From: Nodularia sphaerocarpa UHCC 0038
GTDB taxonomy: Bacteria > Cyanobacteriota > Cyanobacteriia > Cyanobacteriales > Nostocaceae
DNA length: 64,000 nt
Assembly: GCF_022376295.1 (NCBI RefSeq)
Contig: NZ_CP060140.1
Span: 2,546,356 to 2,610,355, forward strand
Reading direction: 5' to 3'
Shown here: piece after piece, positions 32,782 to 41,826 of the stretch
How positions within the stretch are numbered: the first letter of the stretch is position 1
How the letters are laid out: each line of letters begins with the position of its first letter
The notes under the pieces: model-generated
The model's input: only the letters and a program-made list of their open reading frames with translations
What the model was told of the DNA's origin: nothing
The model's database searches: none
Translations under genes and position numbers: made by a program

Positions 32782-33720
32782 TTACGGTGTTGGTGTCGGC
32801 GTTGGTGTCGGTGTTGGTGTTGGTGTAGCTCTCGGTGTCGGCGTTGGTGTTGGTGTCGGCGTTGGTGTCGGTGTTGGTGTCGGCGTTGGTGTTGGTGTTG
32901 GTGTAGCTCTCGGCGTTGGTGTCGGCGTTGGTGTTGGTGTCGGCGTTGGTGTCGGTGTTGGTGTCGGCGTTGGTGTTGGTGTTGGTGTAGCTCTCGGCGT
33001 TGGTGTCGGCGTTGGTGTTGGTGTCGGCGTTGGTGTCGGTGTTGGTGTCGGCGTTGGTGTTGGTGTTGGTGTAGCTCTCGGCGTTGGTGTTGGTGTTGGT
33101 GTAGCTCTCGGCGTTGGTGTTGGTGTTGGTGTAGCTCTCGGCGTTGGTGTTGGTGTTGGTGTTGCTCTCGGCGTTGGTGTTGGTGTTGGTGTTGCTCTCG
33201 GCGTTGGTGTTGGTGTTGGTGTTGCTCTCGGCGTTGGTGTTGGCTGAGTTATAGTTTTCCTGGCCTCTTCATTCAACCTTTGGCGGAATCGCAAATTCGC
33301 AATGCCGGTTTCTTCCATCTGAAATTTTTTCTGAGCCTCCTTCACCGCAGTTTCCGTCTGAGTTCGATAAAATTGATCACGGGGTAAAGGAGTCTTTGGT
33401 TGAAGTACGGCATTCAAATTTGCTTGCAAAATTTGGACAATGTTAGCTGCAAAATCTTGGGTTTGAGGTCCTGCGACACCATCAATAGTCAGCTTATAAC
33501 CCCTTTGAAATTCACTGATTGCCTTTTTCGTTTCCTCATCTGTGAGAGGGGTATTTGTCACCTTCACGTCATAGCCTAATCCCCGCAACACACTACGGAA
33601 TTCCTCTGGTGTATAATTACGCTGACGAGCCGCAAAAGCCGTATCCGCAACTACGACACTAGCAGTTACAAAGCAAGTAACTGCAATTGTCACACTCGAT
33701 TTTCCAAATCCACACCACAT
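32782..33720 (-). CDS. Exported peptidoglycan-binding protein with Thr-Pro repeat tail
   Basis: This 312-residue protein has an N-terminal signal peptide (VTIAVTCFVTASVVVADTAFA). One clear PG_binding_1-type domain is at about residues 38-90 (YTPEEFRSVLRGLGYDV, ISEFQRGYKLTIDGVAGPQT), and a second, weaker one at about 95-150 contains AVKEAQKKFQM. The last 155 residues are a low-complexity (TP)n tail broken by RA dipeptides (PTPTPTPRAT). The tail probably acts as a rigid spacer across or on the cell wall. It is encoded by a minisatellite, so its length should vary between strains. The gene is divergent from the membrane protein at 33963. Confidence 0.82.
   Translation of the reverse strand: MWCGFGKSSVTIAVTCFVTASVVVADTAFAARQRNYTPEEFRSVLRGLGYDVKVTNTPLTDEETKKAISEFQRGYKLTIDGVAGPQTQDFAANIVQILQANLNAVLQPKTPLPRDQFYRTQTETAVKEAQKKFQMEETGIANLRFRQRLNEEARKTITQPTPTPRATPTPTPTPRATPTPTPTPRATPTPTPTPRATPTPTPTPRATPTPTPTPRATPTPTPTPTPTPTPTPTPTPTPTPTPRATPTPTPTPTPTPTPTPTPTPTPTPTPRATPTPTPTPTPTPTPTPTPTPTPTPRATPTPTPTPTPTPTP
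32785..33243. repeat. Minisatellite encoding Thr-Pro repeats
   Basis: On the plus strand, hexamers GGTGTT/GGCGTT/GGTGTC repeat throughout, broken by GTAGCTCTC or GTTGCTCTC about every 30 bp between 33070 and 33240 and about every 78-87 bp from 32828 to 33070. The 30-bp unit encodes RATPTPTPTP. The near-identity of units suggests active slippage or unequal recombination. Confidence 0.9.
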
Positions 33721-33962
33721 AATTTCAAACTCCTCTGGATTAAATCAACAATTTTCAGAAGTATATAGAATTTTAGAGGCAAATTTTACATTTATTTAAA
33801 CTTTATGTTTAAAATCATCAATAATTGTTGATTAATGTAAATTTAATTTGTTAAATTTAACGAGTATGTAAAGAAACTTTTTTGCCATCATTCTATAGAG
33901 GTATTTTAATTTAGCCGTGATCATGGGTTTAATAACTATGCAACGATAATAAATGCATTTTT

Positions 33963-35432
33963 ATGTATAAGAAAACCGAAAACATGACTAAACGAAAATC
34001 CCAAAAACTGCAAAACCTAATCTTTGAAAGATTTATGGCAGTGATTGCCACAGTAAATTTAGGCTTAGTTTTGTTCGATTTGAGTTACGTACATTGGCGG
34101 GATTTTTATTTGCGGAATGTTCCCCAAATCACCCAGCTTTATGATCCCGTTAAGGGAATTGAAGATCATAGAGAAACGAAAAATTATTTGAATAGAATAG
34201 ACGCACTCCAAGAACAGGTGAGTCAAACTGGGTTAACTTCGCCAGAGGCCAAGGCTAAATTAGAGGAACTTGACCGTCTCAGCAACGAAATGGTTGACAG
34301 TAATCCATTTGCAGCAGTCAATAAAAGTGGTAACTTTGAAAAAGCCAAAAATCGGATGCGCGATCGCATCGGTGAAGAATCTGCAAAACAGTCATTTTCC
34401 CAATTTTGGAGTCCAGAGTATTTATCCCAACAGGGCTGGAACCAAGAAATTAATTTTTTTAACCAGCAAATTCGCCCTTTAATCGCCACCAACTATTTCC
34501 GCCGTCTCGGTGAAAATGGCGAACTTGTAGATAATTTTTGGCTGATTGACTTACCATTTGTCTTGTTATTTGGCGCAGAGTTGCTGGCGCGTTCCTTTTA
34601 TCTGCGCCGTCGTCACCCCAATTTTACTTGGGTAAATGCCATATTGTGGCGATGGTACGACCTATTTTTCCTGTTTCCTTTTGTGCGGTGGATACGCATT
34701 CTACCGGTAATCATTCGCCTGGACCAAGCCAGGTTATTGAATCTGCAACCGTTACAACAGCAAATAAATCAATCAATATTAGCTAATTTTGCCGAGGATC
34801 TCACAGAAATAGTCGTAGTTAGAGTAATTAACCAGATTCAAGGTTCAATTAGGCGCGGTGATTTAACCAGCTGGCTGATGCAAAAAGAGAATCTGCAACC
34901 CTACATAGATATTAATAATGTGAATGAATTAGAAGCGATCGCAGGGATATTGGTGAAAACATTAGTCTATCAAGTGCTGCCCAAAATTCAACCAGAAATC
35001 ATTGCCATTTTACGTCACAATATTGCCACTGCAATCAATCAAACCCCCCTCTACCGCAACCTCCACAATGTTCCTGGCGTGGGAGATATGCAAAACCAAC
35101 TCAGCGAACAACTAGCAACTCAAATCACAACCAACCTTTACAGCGCTGTCACAGCGGCCATGGAAGATCCCGTGGGAGCAAAACTTTCGAGTCAACTCGC
35201 CGAAAGCTTCACCAAAGCTTTGGGGGAACAAGTGCAACAAAAACACGTAATTGGCGAAATTCAAAGCTTAATGTCTGACTTCCTCGAAGAAATGAAGATC
35301 AACTATGTCCAGCGCTTATCCCAAGAAGACATAGACCAGATTATGGAGCAAACTAGACAGCTAAGAACAAAACCATCAGTTCAGCCATTAGTAGATAGAG
35401 GTAATGTCCTCCCAGTCAAGAAAGAAAATTAG
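33963..35432 (+). CDS. Conserved membrane protein of unknown function with S4-like helix
   Basis: I do not recognise a named family for this 489-residue protein. It has an N-terminal membrane helix at about residues 25-45 (FMAVIATVNLGLVLFDLSYV), a soluble helical region, then helices at about 195-213 (IDLPFVLLFGAELLARSFYL) and 225-250 (YDLFFLFPFVRWIRILPVII). Arginines spaced along the last helix resemble the sensor helices of voltage-gated channels, but no pore motif is present. The C-terminal 230 residues are soluble, helical and Gln-rich. The ATG at 33984 is an alternative start. The gene stands alone after an AT-rich promoter region. Confidence 0.75.
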   Translation: MYKKTENMTKRKSQKLQNLIFERFMAVIATVNLGLVLFDLSYVHWRDFYLRNVPQITQLYDPVKGIEDHRETKNYLNRIDALQEQVSQTGLTSPEAKAKLEELDRLSNEMVDSNPFAAVNKSGNFEKAKNRMRDRIGEESAKQSFSQFWSPEYLSQQGWNQEINFFNQQIRPLIATNYFRRLGENGELVDNFWLIDLPFVLLFGAELLARSFYLRRRHPNFTWVNAILWRWYDLFFLFPFVRWIRILPVIIRLDQARLLNLQPLQQQINQSILANFAEDLTEIVVVRVINQIQGSIRRGDLTSWLMQKENLQPYIDINNVNELEAIAGILVKTLVYQVLPKIQPEIIAILRHNIATAINQTPLYRNLHNVPGVGDMQNQLSEQLATQITTNLYSAVTAAMEDPVGAKLSSQLAESFTKALGEQVQQKHVIGEIQSLMSDFLEEMKINYVQRLSQEDIDQIMEQTRQLRTKPSVQPLVDRGNVLPVKKEN

Positions 35433-35483
35433 CTGAAGATCAAGGAAATCAGCGAAATGAGAAGGACAAGGGCAGAAAAAATT

Positions 35484-35543
35484 GACCAATGACCAATGAC
35501 TAATGACTAATGACTAATGACCAATGACTATTGACTATTGACT
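35484..35543. repeat. Heptameric short tandem repeat, AATGACT type
   Basis: About eight copies of AATGACC/AATGACT/TTGACTA units lie between the membrane protein gene and the rimP leader. Similar short runs occur at 60467-60495 and 62719-62752. Confidence 0.8.
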
Positions 35544-35559
35544 GTTAAAGAAATGCGCT

Positions 35560-35666
35560 AAACTCGGAATAGAGACGAACCATTATTGATTCGTCACAAG
35601 ACTTCTTGGAAGATATCCCTATCGCAGGAAGTGGGTCTATGCCCACTTTTTTTATTGAAATTTCGC
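35560..35666 (+). promoter_or_regulatory. rimP leader with a terminator-like hairpin before the start codon
   Basis: The leader carries a first hairpin GACGAA/TTCGTC (about 35573-35595). A second one, AGTGGG/CCCACT at 35630-35647, is followed by seven T residues, and its T-tract ends only 12 bases before the rimP ATG. This has the form of an intrinsic terminator or attenuator at the head of the rimP-nusA-ylxR-infB operon. Similar hairpins precede rimP in other bacteria, to my recollection. Confidence 0.65.
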
Positions 35667-36128
35667 ATGACTCATCCTTTAGTTCCACAAATTATCGATT
35701 TGGCGACACCAGTAGCAGCAGAACTGGGCTTGGAAGTCGTTGGCATAGTTTTTTACACTAACCAGCGCCCACCAGTATTACGGGTAGACATCCGCAATCC
35801 CCAGGACGATACTGGTTTGAATGATTGTGAGCGCATGAGTCGTGCTTTAGAAGCTTCCTTAGATGCGGCAGAGGTCATTCCAGATGCTTATGTCTTGGAA
35901 GTGTCCAGTCCGGGAATTTCACGACAATTAATAACAGACAGAGAGTTTATTTCCTTCAAAGGATTTCCTGTAATCGTCTCCACTTCCCAACCCTACGACG
36001 GACAACAAGAGTGGATTGGTCAGTTGATTCGCCGGGATGAAACCACTGTTTTCTTAAACCAAAAAGGTCGCGTTATCGAGATTCCCCGCACCCTCATTAC
36101 TAGGGTGCTGCTAGATGAGCGCCAATAG
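35667..36128 (+). CDS. rimP: Ribosome maturation factor RimP
   Basis: This 153-residue protein is needed for maturation of the 30S ribosomal subunit. It shows the RimP two-domain form: an N-terminal alpha/beta domain with ELGLEVVGIVFYTNQRPPVLRVDI and the motif YVLEVSSPGISRQL, and a C-terminal SH3-like domain ending IPRTLITRVLLDE. The frame is open 27 codons further upstream, but that stretch is the leader hairpin; the ATG at 35667 gives the usual N-terminus MTHPLVPQI. It begins the rimP-nusA-ylxR-infB cluster. Confidence 0.95.
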   Translation: MTHPLVPQIIDLATPVAAELGLEVVGIVFYTNQRPPVLRVDIRNPQDDTGLNDCERMSRALEASLDAAEVIPDAYVLEVSSPGISRQLITDREFISFKGFPVIVSTSQPYDGQQEWIGQLIRRDETTVFLNQKGRVIEIPRTLITRVLLDERQ

Positions 36129-36324
36129 ACGAGGAACTAAGGGCTAGGGGCTAGAGACTAAGGACTAGAAGCTAAAACAGAGGGAATAGAGTCAACCTTT
36201 TCTCTAATCCCCAGTCTTTGATGCGTAGTTTCTCAATGCTCATCCCCTTGTACAGACGTGATTAATCGCATCTGGGCTGTTTCTTATCTCTATTTTTTAG
36301 AATCGATTTTAAAGGAGATTGCTT

Positions 36325-37602
36325 ATGTCAATGGTTAGTTTACCAGGATTAAAAGAATTAATTGAAAGTATCAGTCGCGAGCGCAATTTGCCTCGTCTAG
36401 CAGTTCAATCAGCGATTAGAGAAGCATTACTTAAAGGCTACGAGCGTTATCGTCGCGCCCAAAACTTAGAAAGAAGACAGTTTGATGAAGAATATTTTGA
36501 TAATTTTGAAGTAGAACTTGATATCGAAGGCGAAGGGTTTCGCGTTCTTTCCACTAAAAGCATTGTGGAAGCAGTGGAGAACTCTGACCATCAAATTTCC
36601 CTAGAGGAAGTACAACAAGTTGCCCAAGAAGCCCAGTTGGGAGATTCTGTAGTGCTGGATGTCACTCCAGATCAAGGTGAATTTGGTCGCATGGCTGCAA
36701 TGCAAACCAAGCAAGTGCTGGCGCAGAAACTCCGGGATCAGCAACGCCAAATGGTGCAAGAAGAGTTTCAGGACTTGGAAGGAACTGTTTTGCAAGCCAG
36801 AGTTTTGCGGTTTGAGCGACAATCGGTGATTTTAGCAGTAGCCAGTAACTTTGGTCAGCCAGAAGTGGAAGCTGAATTACCAAAGCGAGAACAACTGCCT
36901 AATGATAATTATCGCGCAAATGCCACCTTTAAGGTATATCTCAAAAAAGTTTCCCAAGGGCAACAACGAGGACCTCAGTTGCTCGTATCTCGCGCTGATG
37001 CTGGTTTGGTAGTTTATCTGTTTGCCAACGAAGTCCCAGAAATTGAGGATGAAGTGGTCAGAATTGTTGCCGTGGCGCGAGAAGCTAATCCCCCTTCTCG
37101 TTATGTAGGACCCCGGACTAAAATTGCTGTAGATACCCTTGATCGTGATGTAGACCCAGTTGGTGCTTGTATTGGAGCTAGGGGATCACGGATTCAAGTC
37201 GTAGTCAACGAATTACGCGGCGAAAAAATAGATGTGATTCGCTGGTCTCCAGACCCATCCACATATATTGCTAACGCCTTGAGTCCAGCACGGGTAGATG
37301 AAGTCCGCCTCATGGACCCCGAAACCCGTCAAACTCATGTACTCGTAGCTGAAGACCAACTGAGTTTAGCTATTGGCAAAGAAGGTCAAAATGTCCGTTT
37401 GGCAGCCCGCTTAACAGGTTGGAAAATCGACATTAAAGATAAAGCTAAGTACGATTATGCAGGAGAAGATACTAAGTTTGCTGCCGCACGGGCCAAATAT
37501 CAACCAGAGGATGATGATCTTGAACTAGAGGAGCTAGATTATGAAAATGAAGAAGAATTAGAAGAGGAAGAAGAATCTTTTCAGAGGAGTACTCAAGATT
37601 AA
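36325..37602 (+). CDS. nusA: Transcription termination/antitermination factor NusA
   Basis: This 425-residue factor binds RNA polymerase and modulates pausing, termination and antitermination. Its domains are in the standard order: the N-terminal polymerase-binding domain (about residues 1-130, SRERNLPRLAVQSAIREALL), S1 (about 135-205), KH1 and KH2 (REANPPSRYVGPRTKIAV, VGACIGARGSRIQVVVNELR, LSLAIGKEGQNVRLAARLTG). A very acidic tail follows, and the C-terminal AR repeats of E. coli NusA are absent, as is usual outside proteobacteria. AAGGAG lies seven bases before the ATG at 36325, which fixes the start. Confidence 0.96.
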   Translation: MSMVSLPGLKELIESISRERNLPRLAVQSAIREALLKGYERYRRAQNLERRQFDEEYFDNFEVELDIEGEGFRVLSTKSIVEAVENSDHQISLEEVQQVAQEAQLGDSVVLDVTPDQGEFGRMAAMQTKQVLAQKLRDQQRQMVQEEFQDLEGTVLQARVLRFERQSVILAVASNFGQPEVEAELPKREQLPNDNYRANATFKVYLKKVSQGQQRGPQLLVSRADAGLVVYLFANEVPEIEDEVVRIVAVAREANPPSRYVGPRTKIAVDTLDRDVDPVGACIGARGSRIQVVVNELRGEKIDVIRWSPDPSTYIANALSPARVDEVRLMDPETRQTHVLVAEDQLSLAIGKEGQNVRLAARLTGWKIDIKDKAKYDYAGEDTKFAAARAKYQPEDDDLELEELDYENEEELEEEEESFQRSTQD

Positions 37603-37752
37603 TTTATTAGTCTGATCGAGTTCTGCTACTATTGACAACATTACTAGTCTTAATGATTACAAGCGAATCAATCATTCTCGTGTAAGTAAAGATTGGTAAA
37701 GCCAAATTTATTTTCACAACCAGTTTGCTCACCTGTAAGTCAAATAAGACCA

Positions 37753-38022
37753 ATGAAACCAAATTATCGGCGTTGTATTAGTTGTCGCAAAGTAGGCTTG
37801 AAAGAAGACTTTTGGCGGATTGTCCGCGTCTTTCCATCGGGAAAGGTACAATTAGATCAGGGCATGGGGCGTTCTGCCTATATTTGCCCACAAATGAGTT
37901 GCCTACAAGCAGCTCAGAAAAAAAATCGACTAGGGCGATCGCTACGTGCATCAGTGCCAGAAACACTGTATCAAACATTGTGGCAGAGTTTAGCCCAAAG
38001 CCATCCCCAAAATCAAAATTGA
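37753..38022 (+). CDS. ylxR: YlxR family RNA-binding protein (DUF448)
   Basis: This 89-residue protein matches YlxR (DUF448). It has the N-terminal RRCISCRKVG, the central GRSAYICPQMSCLQAAQKKN and a basic helix LGRSLRASVPE. YlxR is a small nucleic-acid-binding protein always found between nusA and infB; a role in RNase P or transcription has been proposed in other bacteria. The frame is open from an upstream ATG at 37693, but the conserved part starts at 37753 (MKPNYRRC). Its position inside the nusA-infB cluster confirms the call. Confidence 0.9.
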   Translation: MKPNYRRCISCRKVGLKEDFWRIVRVFPSGKVQLDQGMGRSAYICPQMSCLQAAQKKNRLGRSLRASVPETLYQTLWQSLAQSHPQNQN

Positions 38023-38438
38023 AATTAGGTGGAAAAACCTTCTGGCGGTAATCCCCAGAGTAATGGTGCATCAAGCCGACTCTGCAATTGATGGGGTGAA
38101 TGCCAAAATAGTAAATGGGTGTAGTAAGCTGCGGCTTTTTCACAAGAAGAGTAGCAGAGCAATACTCCCAACAAGTTTTACTCGATTGTGTTGTGGAAGA
38201 CTCAGAATCAGCAAAACAAAAAACCAAAAAATGGCAACCTGGTAGCGCTCAAGCGCACCTTGGCATCAACCATCATTCCTGGTGGTCATGCCAGAGTTAA
38301 ACCGAAACATCTCTCTTTCCTGACTGGAGGCACCGGCAAAATCACCAAGGGCAACCTAAAAACAGTAATCAAAGGATGGAGATGTCGAAAACCAGGCAAC
38401 CATCCGCTAAAAAACTGTAAATTAAAGGGGAAGAGTGG
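38023..38438 (+). promoter_or_regulatory. Long leader of infB
   Basis: This 416-bp region between ylxR and infB has several overlapping open frames, including one that overlaps the infB start by four bases, but none with recognisable protein character. It contains a hairpin-rich stretch (GTAGCGCTCAAGCGCACC near 38242) and a purine-rich ribosome binding region (AAAGGGGAAGAG) before the infB ATG. It is probably an mRNA leader or spacer. Confidence 0.4.
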
Positions 38439-41400
38439 ATGAACAACGGCAAAGTTAGAATCTACGAATTATCAAAGGAATTGAATTTGGATAACAAAGA
38501 GCTATTAGCAATCTGCGACCAGCTCAACATTGCGGTCAAAAGCCATAGCAGCACTATTTCAGAATCTGAGGCAGAACGCATCCGCACCACTGCCGAAAAA
38601 CTGACAGCTAGCAATGCGATGCATAAAAAGGAACAAGGTATATCCAGCCATAAACCAAATGCATCACAAATTGGCGATCGCAATCGACCCACCCCACCTC
38701 ACAAACAGCAAATTTTGGAAATCCGCAAACCCAAAATATTGAGAAATACTACCTCCAACGCCCCAGAAGCTTCAGTTGCTCATGATAGCCAACAAGCTTC
38801 CTTTGAAGTTAACTCGACTTCAGCACCACAGCCCTCTGATACAACAGTCTCACCCATGAAGCCGACGGCACCAATTCGACCTGTACCCCGGAATCAATCG
38901 GAGACCTCACCAGAACCTGCAATCACACAAGCAGATCAAGTTTCTAATACAGAGGCACCGGAGACAATAGCCACAGGAAAACCTGAAAGAGCTGTTTCAC
39001 CGAGACCGAAAGCGGAAAAACCCCAAAAACCGCATCTGGTGGCTCCACCAGCCAGGCCTGCATCGGAAAATTCTCATGCAGCCTCTGAACAGCTTACTCC
39101 GACAGATAAACCATTACTCAAACGAGATCAAGCCAAGCCCAAGGTTGCGAAGCCAACCAGCACCGATGCCCCACAGGCTCCAGTTCCAAAACAGGCTCGT
39201 CCTACTCCATCTCCAACAAGATCGGAGCCAAGACCTAATCGACCTCCCGGACAAGCCCCACTGGCAGACGGACCAAGACCCAGCAGACCAGTACGTCCAT
39301 CTGAAGTTGTAGCAGCAATGCCAATTGCTACTCCACCTAAACCGATGTCAGCCGGACACGGAAAAGCCGATCTAGGCAATGATCGGGCTTCAGTCGAACT
39401 ACTTGATTTAAAACGTCCCACGCCACCGCGTCTAGCCAAAGGTGGTAAAAAGTGGCAAGAAGAAGAAATTATTGACGAAATCAAGGAAAAAGCTGGCAAA
39501 GTAGGAGTTAAAGGCAAGCGGGTCAAACCAGTTGTTGAGGATGACTTTGAAGAAGAGGATTTACTCGATGGTGACGATCCAGACTCACCAGCTACCGTCC
39601 AAGTCAGTCTTTCCATTGCCCGTCCTCCCAAACCAAAAGCGGCTCGATCTGCACAGTCACCCGGCGCAGCAGTTATTAGCGCCCCCACCACTAGAAAGAA
39701 AAGATCCTTTTCTTCTCGCCGCGACAACAACCGTCGCCAAGAAGTCGAAACCAAGGTTGATCGTCCAGAAAAAGTAGTGATCACAGGGCCAATGACAGTC
39801 CAAGAACTGTCTGAGGTTTTAACTGTTGCCGATACAGAGATTGTGAAAATCCTCTTCCTCAAAGGCATGGCTGTCAGTATCACCCAGAATTTGGATATCC
39901 CAACCATTAATTTGGTCGGTAAAGAGCTAGAAATAGAAATCGAAACCGTCGAAAGAGAAGCAGAAGCTCGCAAAGTCACAGAAATGTTGGACGTGGCAGA
40001 TATGCAACTGCTGCAACGTCGTCCGCCAGTAGTGACAATTATGGGTCACGTAGACCACGGTAAGACAACTCTGCTCGATTCCATTCGCAAAACCAAAGTA
40101 GCTTCTGGCGAAGCTGGTGGTATTACCCAGCACATTGGCGCATACCATGTCGATGTGGAACACGAAGGAAAGGCGCAGCAAATCGTTTTCTTAGACACTC
40201 CCGGACACGAAGCATTCACAGCCATGCGCGCACGGGGTGCGAGAGTAACTGACATTGCCATTTTGGTAGTGGCGGCTGATGACGGCGTTCGTCCCCAAAC
40301 CATAGAAGCTATTAGCCATGCTCAAGCTGCCGAAGTCCCAATCATTGTAGCCATCAACAAAATTGATAAAGAAGGCGCACAGCCAGACCGCGTTAAACAA
40401 GAACTGACTAAGTATGGTCTCACACCTGAAGAATGGGGTGGTGAAACTATCATGGTTCCTGTGAGTGCAATCAAGGGTGAAAACCTCGATACCCTCTTAG
40501 AAATGATTCTGCTCGTCGCAGAAGTCGGAGAACTATCTGCTAACCCAGATCGTTCTGCTAAAGGAACAGTAATTGAGGCGCATCTGGATAAGGCTAAAGG
40601 AGCAGTTGCTACCTTGCTGATTCAGAATGGTACCTTGCACGTGGGCGATATGTTAGTAGCTGGCTCGGCATTTGGTAAAGTGCGGGCGATGGTCGATGAC
40701 AGAGGCAAACGAGTAGACATTGCCAGTCCTTCCTTTGCAGTCGAAGTGCTGGGTTTAAGTGATGTACCAGGTGCAGGCGATGACTTTGAAGTATTCGCGA
40801 ATGAAAAAGAAGCGAGAACCCTGGCTGCAACTCGCGCCGACAAACAACGCCTATCCCGTCTGTTACAGGGACGTATTACTCTAACAACTCTCTCGGCTCA
40901 AGCACAAGAAGGCGAGTTAAAAGAACTCAACTTGATCCTCAAGGGAGATGTCCAAGGTTCTGTGGAAGCCATTGTGGGATCTCTCAGACAAATCCCCCAA
41001 AACGAAGTTCAAATTCGGATGCTATTGGCTACTGCTGGAGAAATAACTGAGACAGATATTGACCTAGCCGCAGCGAGTGGAGCTGTAATCATTGGCTTCA
41101 ATACCACCTTCGCCAGTGGTGCTAGACAAGCCGCCGACGAATCTGGGGTGGATGTGAGGGAATACAATATCATCTACAAACTCTTGGAAGACATCCAAGG
41201 AGCCTTAGAAGGTCTTCTGGAACCAGAGTTGGTGGAAGAACCCCTTGGTCAAACCGAAGTCCGTGCCGTCTTCCCTGTCGGTCGTGGAGCTGTTGCTGGT
41301 TGCTATGTGCAGTCGGGTAAATTGGTCCGCAACTGCAAGGTGCGAGTGCGTCGTTCCGGTAAGGTGGTCTACGAAGGTGTCCTTGATTCCCTCAAACGAA

Positions 41401-41540
41401 TCAAAGAAGATGCGCGAGAAGTTAACTCCGGTTACGAATGCGGCATCAACATTGATAAATTCCATGACTGGGCTGAAGGAGACCTCATTGAAGCCTTCCA
41501 GATGGTAACGAAGCGTCGTACACTCACATTAACGAAGTAG
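38439..41540 (+). CDS. infB: Translation initiation factor IF-2
   Basis: This 1033-residue GTPase delivers initiator tRNA to the ribosome. The N-terminal IF2_N segment (VRIYELSKELNLDNKELLAI) is followed by about 380 residues of Pro/Ala/Lys-rich linker typical of cyanobacterial IF-2, and a second IF2_N segment (MTVQELSEVLTVADTEIVKI). The G domain has IMGHVDHGKTTLLD (P-loop), DTPGHEAFTAMRARG and NKID. Domains II, III and IV follow, with LKGDVQGSVEAIVGSL. The length is normal for this phylum. GGGGAAGAG precedes the ATG. It ends the rimP-nusA-ylxR-infB operon. Confidence 0.97.
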   Translation: MNNGKVRIYELSKELNLDNKELLAICDQLNIAVKSHSSTISESEAERIRTTAEKLTASNAMHKKEQGISSHKPNASQIGDRNRPTPPHKQQILEIRKPKILRNTTSNAPEASVAHDSQQASFEVNSTSAPQPSDTTVSPMKPTAPIRPVPRNQSETSPEPAITQADQVSNTEAPETIATGKPERAVSPRPKAEKPQKPHLVAPPARPASENSHAASEQLTPTDKPLLKRDQAKPKVAKPTSTDAPQAPVPKQARPTPSPTRSEPRPNRPPGQAPLADGPRPSRPVRPSEVVAAMPIATPPKPMSAGHGKADLGNDRASVELLDLKRPTPPRLAKGGKKWQEEEIIDEIKEKAGKVGVKGKRVKPVVEDDFEEEDLLDGDDPDSPATVQVSLSIARPPKPKAARSAQSPGAAVISAPTTRKKRSFSSRRDNNRRQEVETKVDRPEKVVITGPMTVQELSEVLTVADTEIVKILFLKGMAVSITQNLDIPTINLVGKELEIEIETVEREAEARKVTEMLDVADMQLLQRRPPVVTIMGHVDHGKTTLLDSIRKTKVASGEAGGITQHIGAYHVDVEHEGKAQQIVFLDTPGHEAFTAMRARGARVTDIAILVVAADDGVRPQTIEAISHAQAAEVPIIVAINKIDKEGAQPDRVKQELTKYGLTPEEWGGETIMVPVSAIKGENLDTLLEMILLVAEVGELSANPDRSAKGTVIEAHLDKAKGAVATLLIQNGTLHVGDMLVAGSAFGKVRAMVDDRGKRVDIASPSFAVEVLGLSDVPGAGDDFEVFANEKEARTLAATRADKQRLSRLLQGRITLTTLSAQAQEGELKELNLILKGDVQGSVEAIVGSLRQIPQNEVQIRMLLATAGEITETDIDLAAASGAVIIGFNTTFASGARQAADESGVDVREYNIIYKLLEDIQGALEGLLEPELVEEPLGQTEVRAVFPVGRGAVAGCYVQSGKLVRNCKVRVRRSGKVVYEGVLDSLKRIKEDAREVNSGYECGINIDKFHDWAEGDLIEAFQMVTKRRTLTLTK

Positions 41541-41667
41541 TGTCAGTTAGTAACTGCTGGGTCATGAGTAAAAATGATGAGTTTTGAGTTGAACAGAGTT
41601 GACAACTCAAACTTCAAAACTCATCCTCCCGCACTGGCTACGCCCTTAATGCTTACAGCGTTTAGCG

Positions 41668-41826
41668 ATGCCAGTTGCCACCCTAGGAAGAAAACCCGCC
41701 CTGGAGGTAAAGTCTTTCGCCGTTCCTTATGAAGGCCTGGACCTATACCTCTGGGAGAAAAACAGGCTAAGTCCACACAAGCGTTTACAGGACTCACAAG
41801 TTTTATATGGCCTCATTTCGCTCTGA
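41668..41826 (+). CDS. Possible small protein, 52 residues
   Basis: An open frame with ATG at 41668 encodes a protein-like sequence including PALEVKSFAVPYEGLDLYLW and EKNRLSPHKRLQDSQVL. It ends 20 bases inside the following membrane protein gene in another frame. No good ribosome binding site is seen and no family is recognised. The translated part is not repeat-derived, so it may be a small gene or a remnant between infB and its neighbour. Confidence 0.3.
   Translation: MPVATLGRKPALEVKSFAVPYEGLDLYLWEKNRLSPHKRLQDSQVLYGLISL

Noticed and set aside
39128..39979. 283-codon minus-strand open frame inside infB
   Set aside because: It is antisense to the Pro/Ala-rich linker of IF-2 and is Ser/Gly/Thr-rich by composition; infB is certain on the plus strand.
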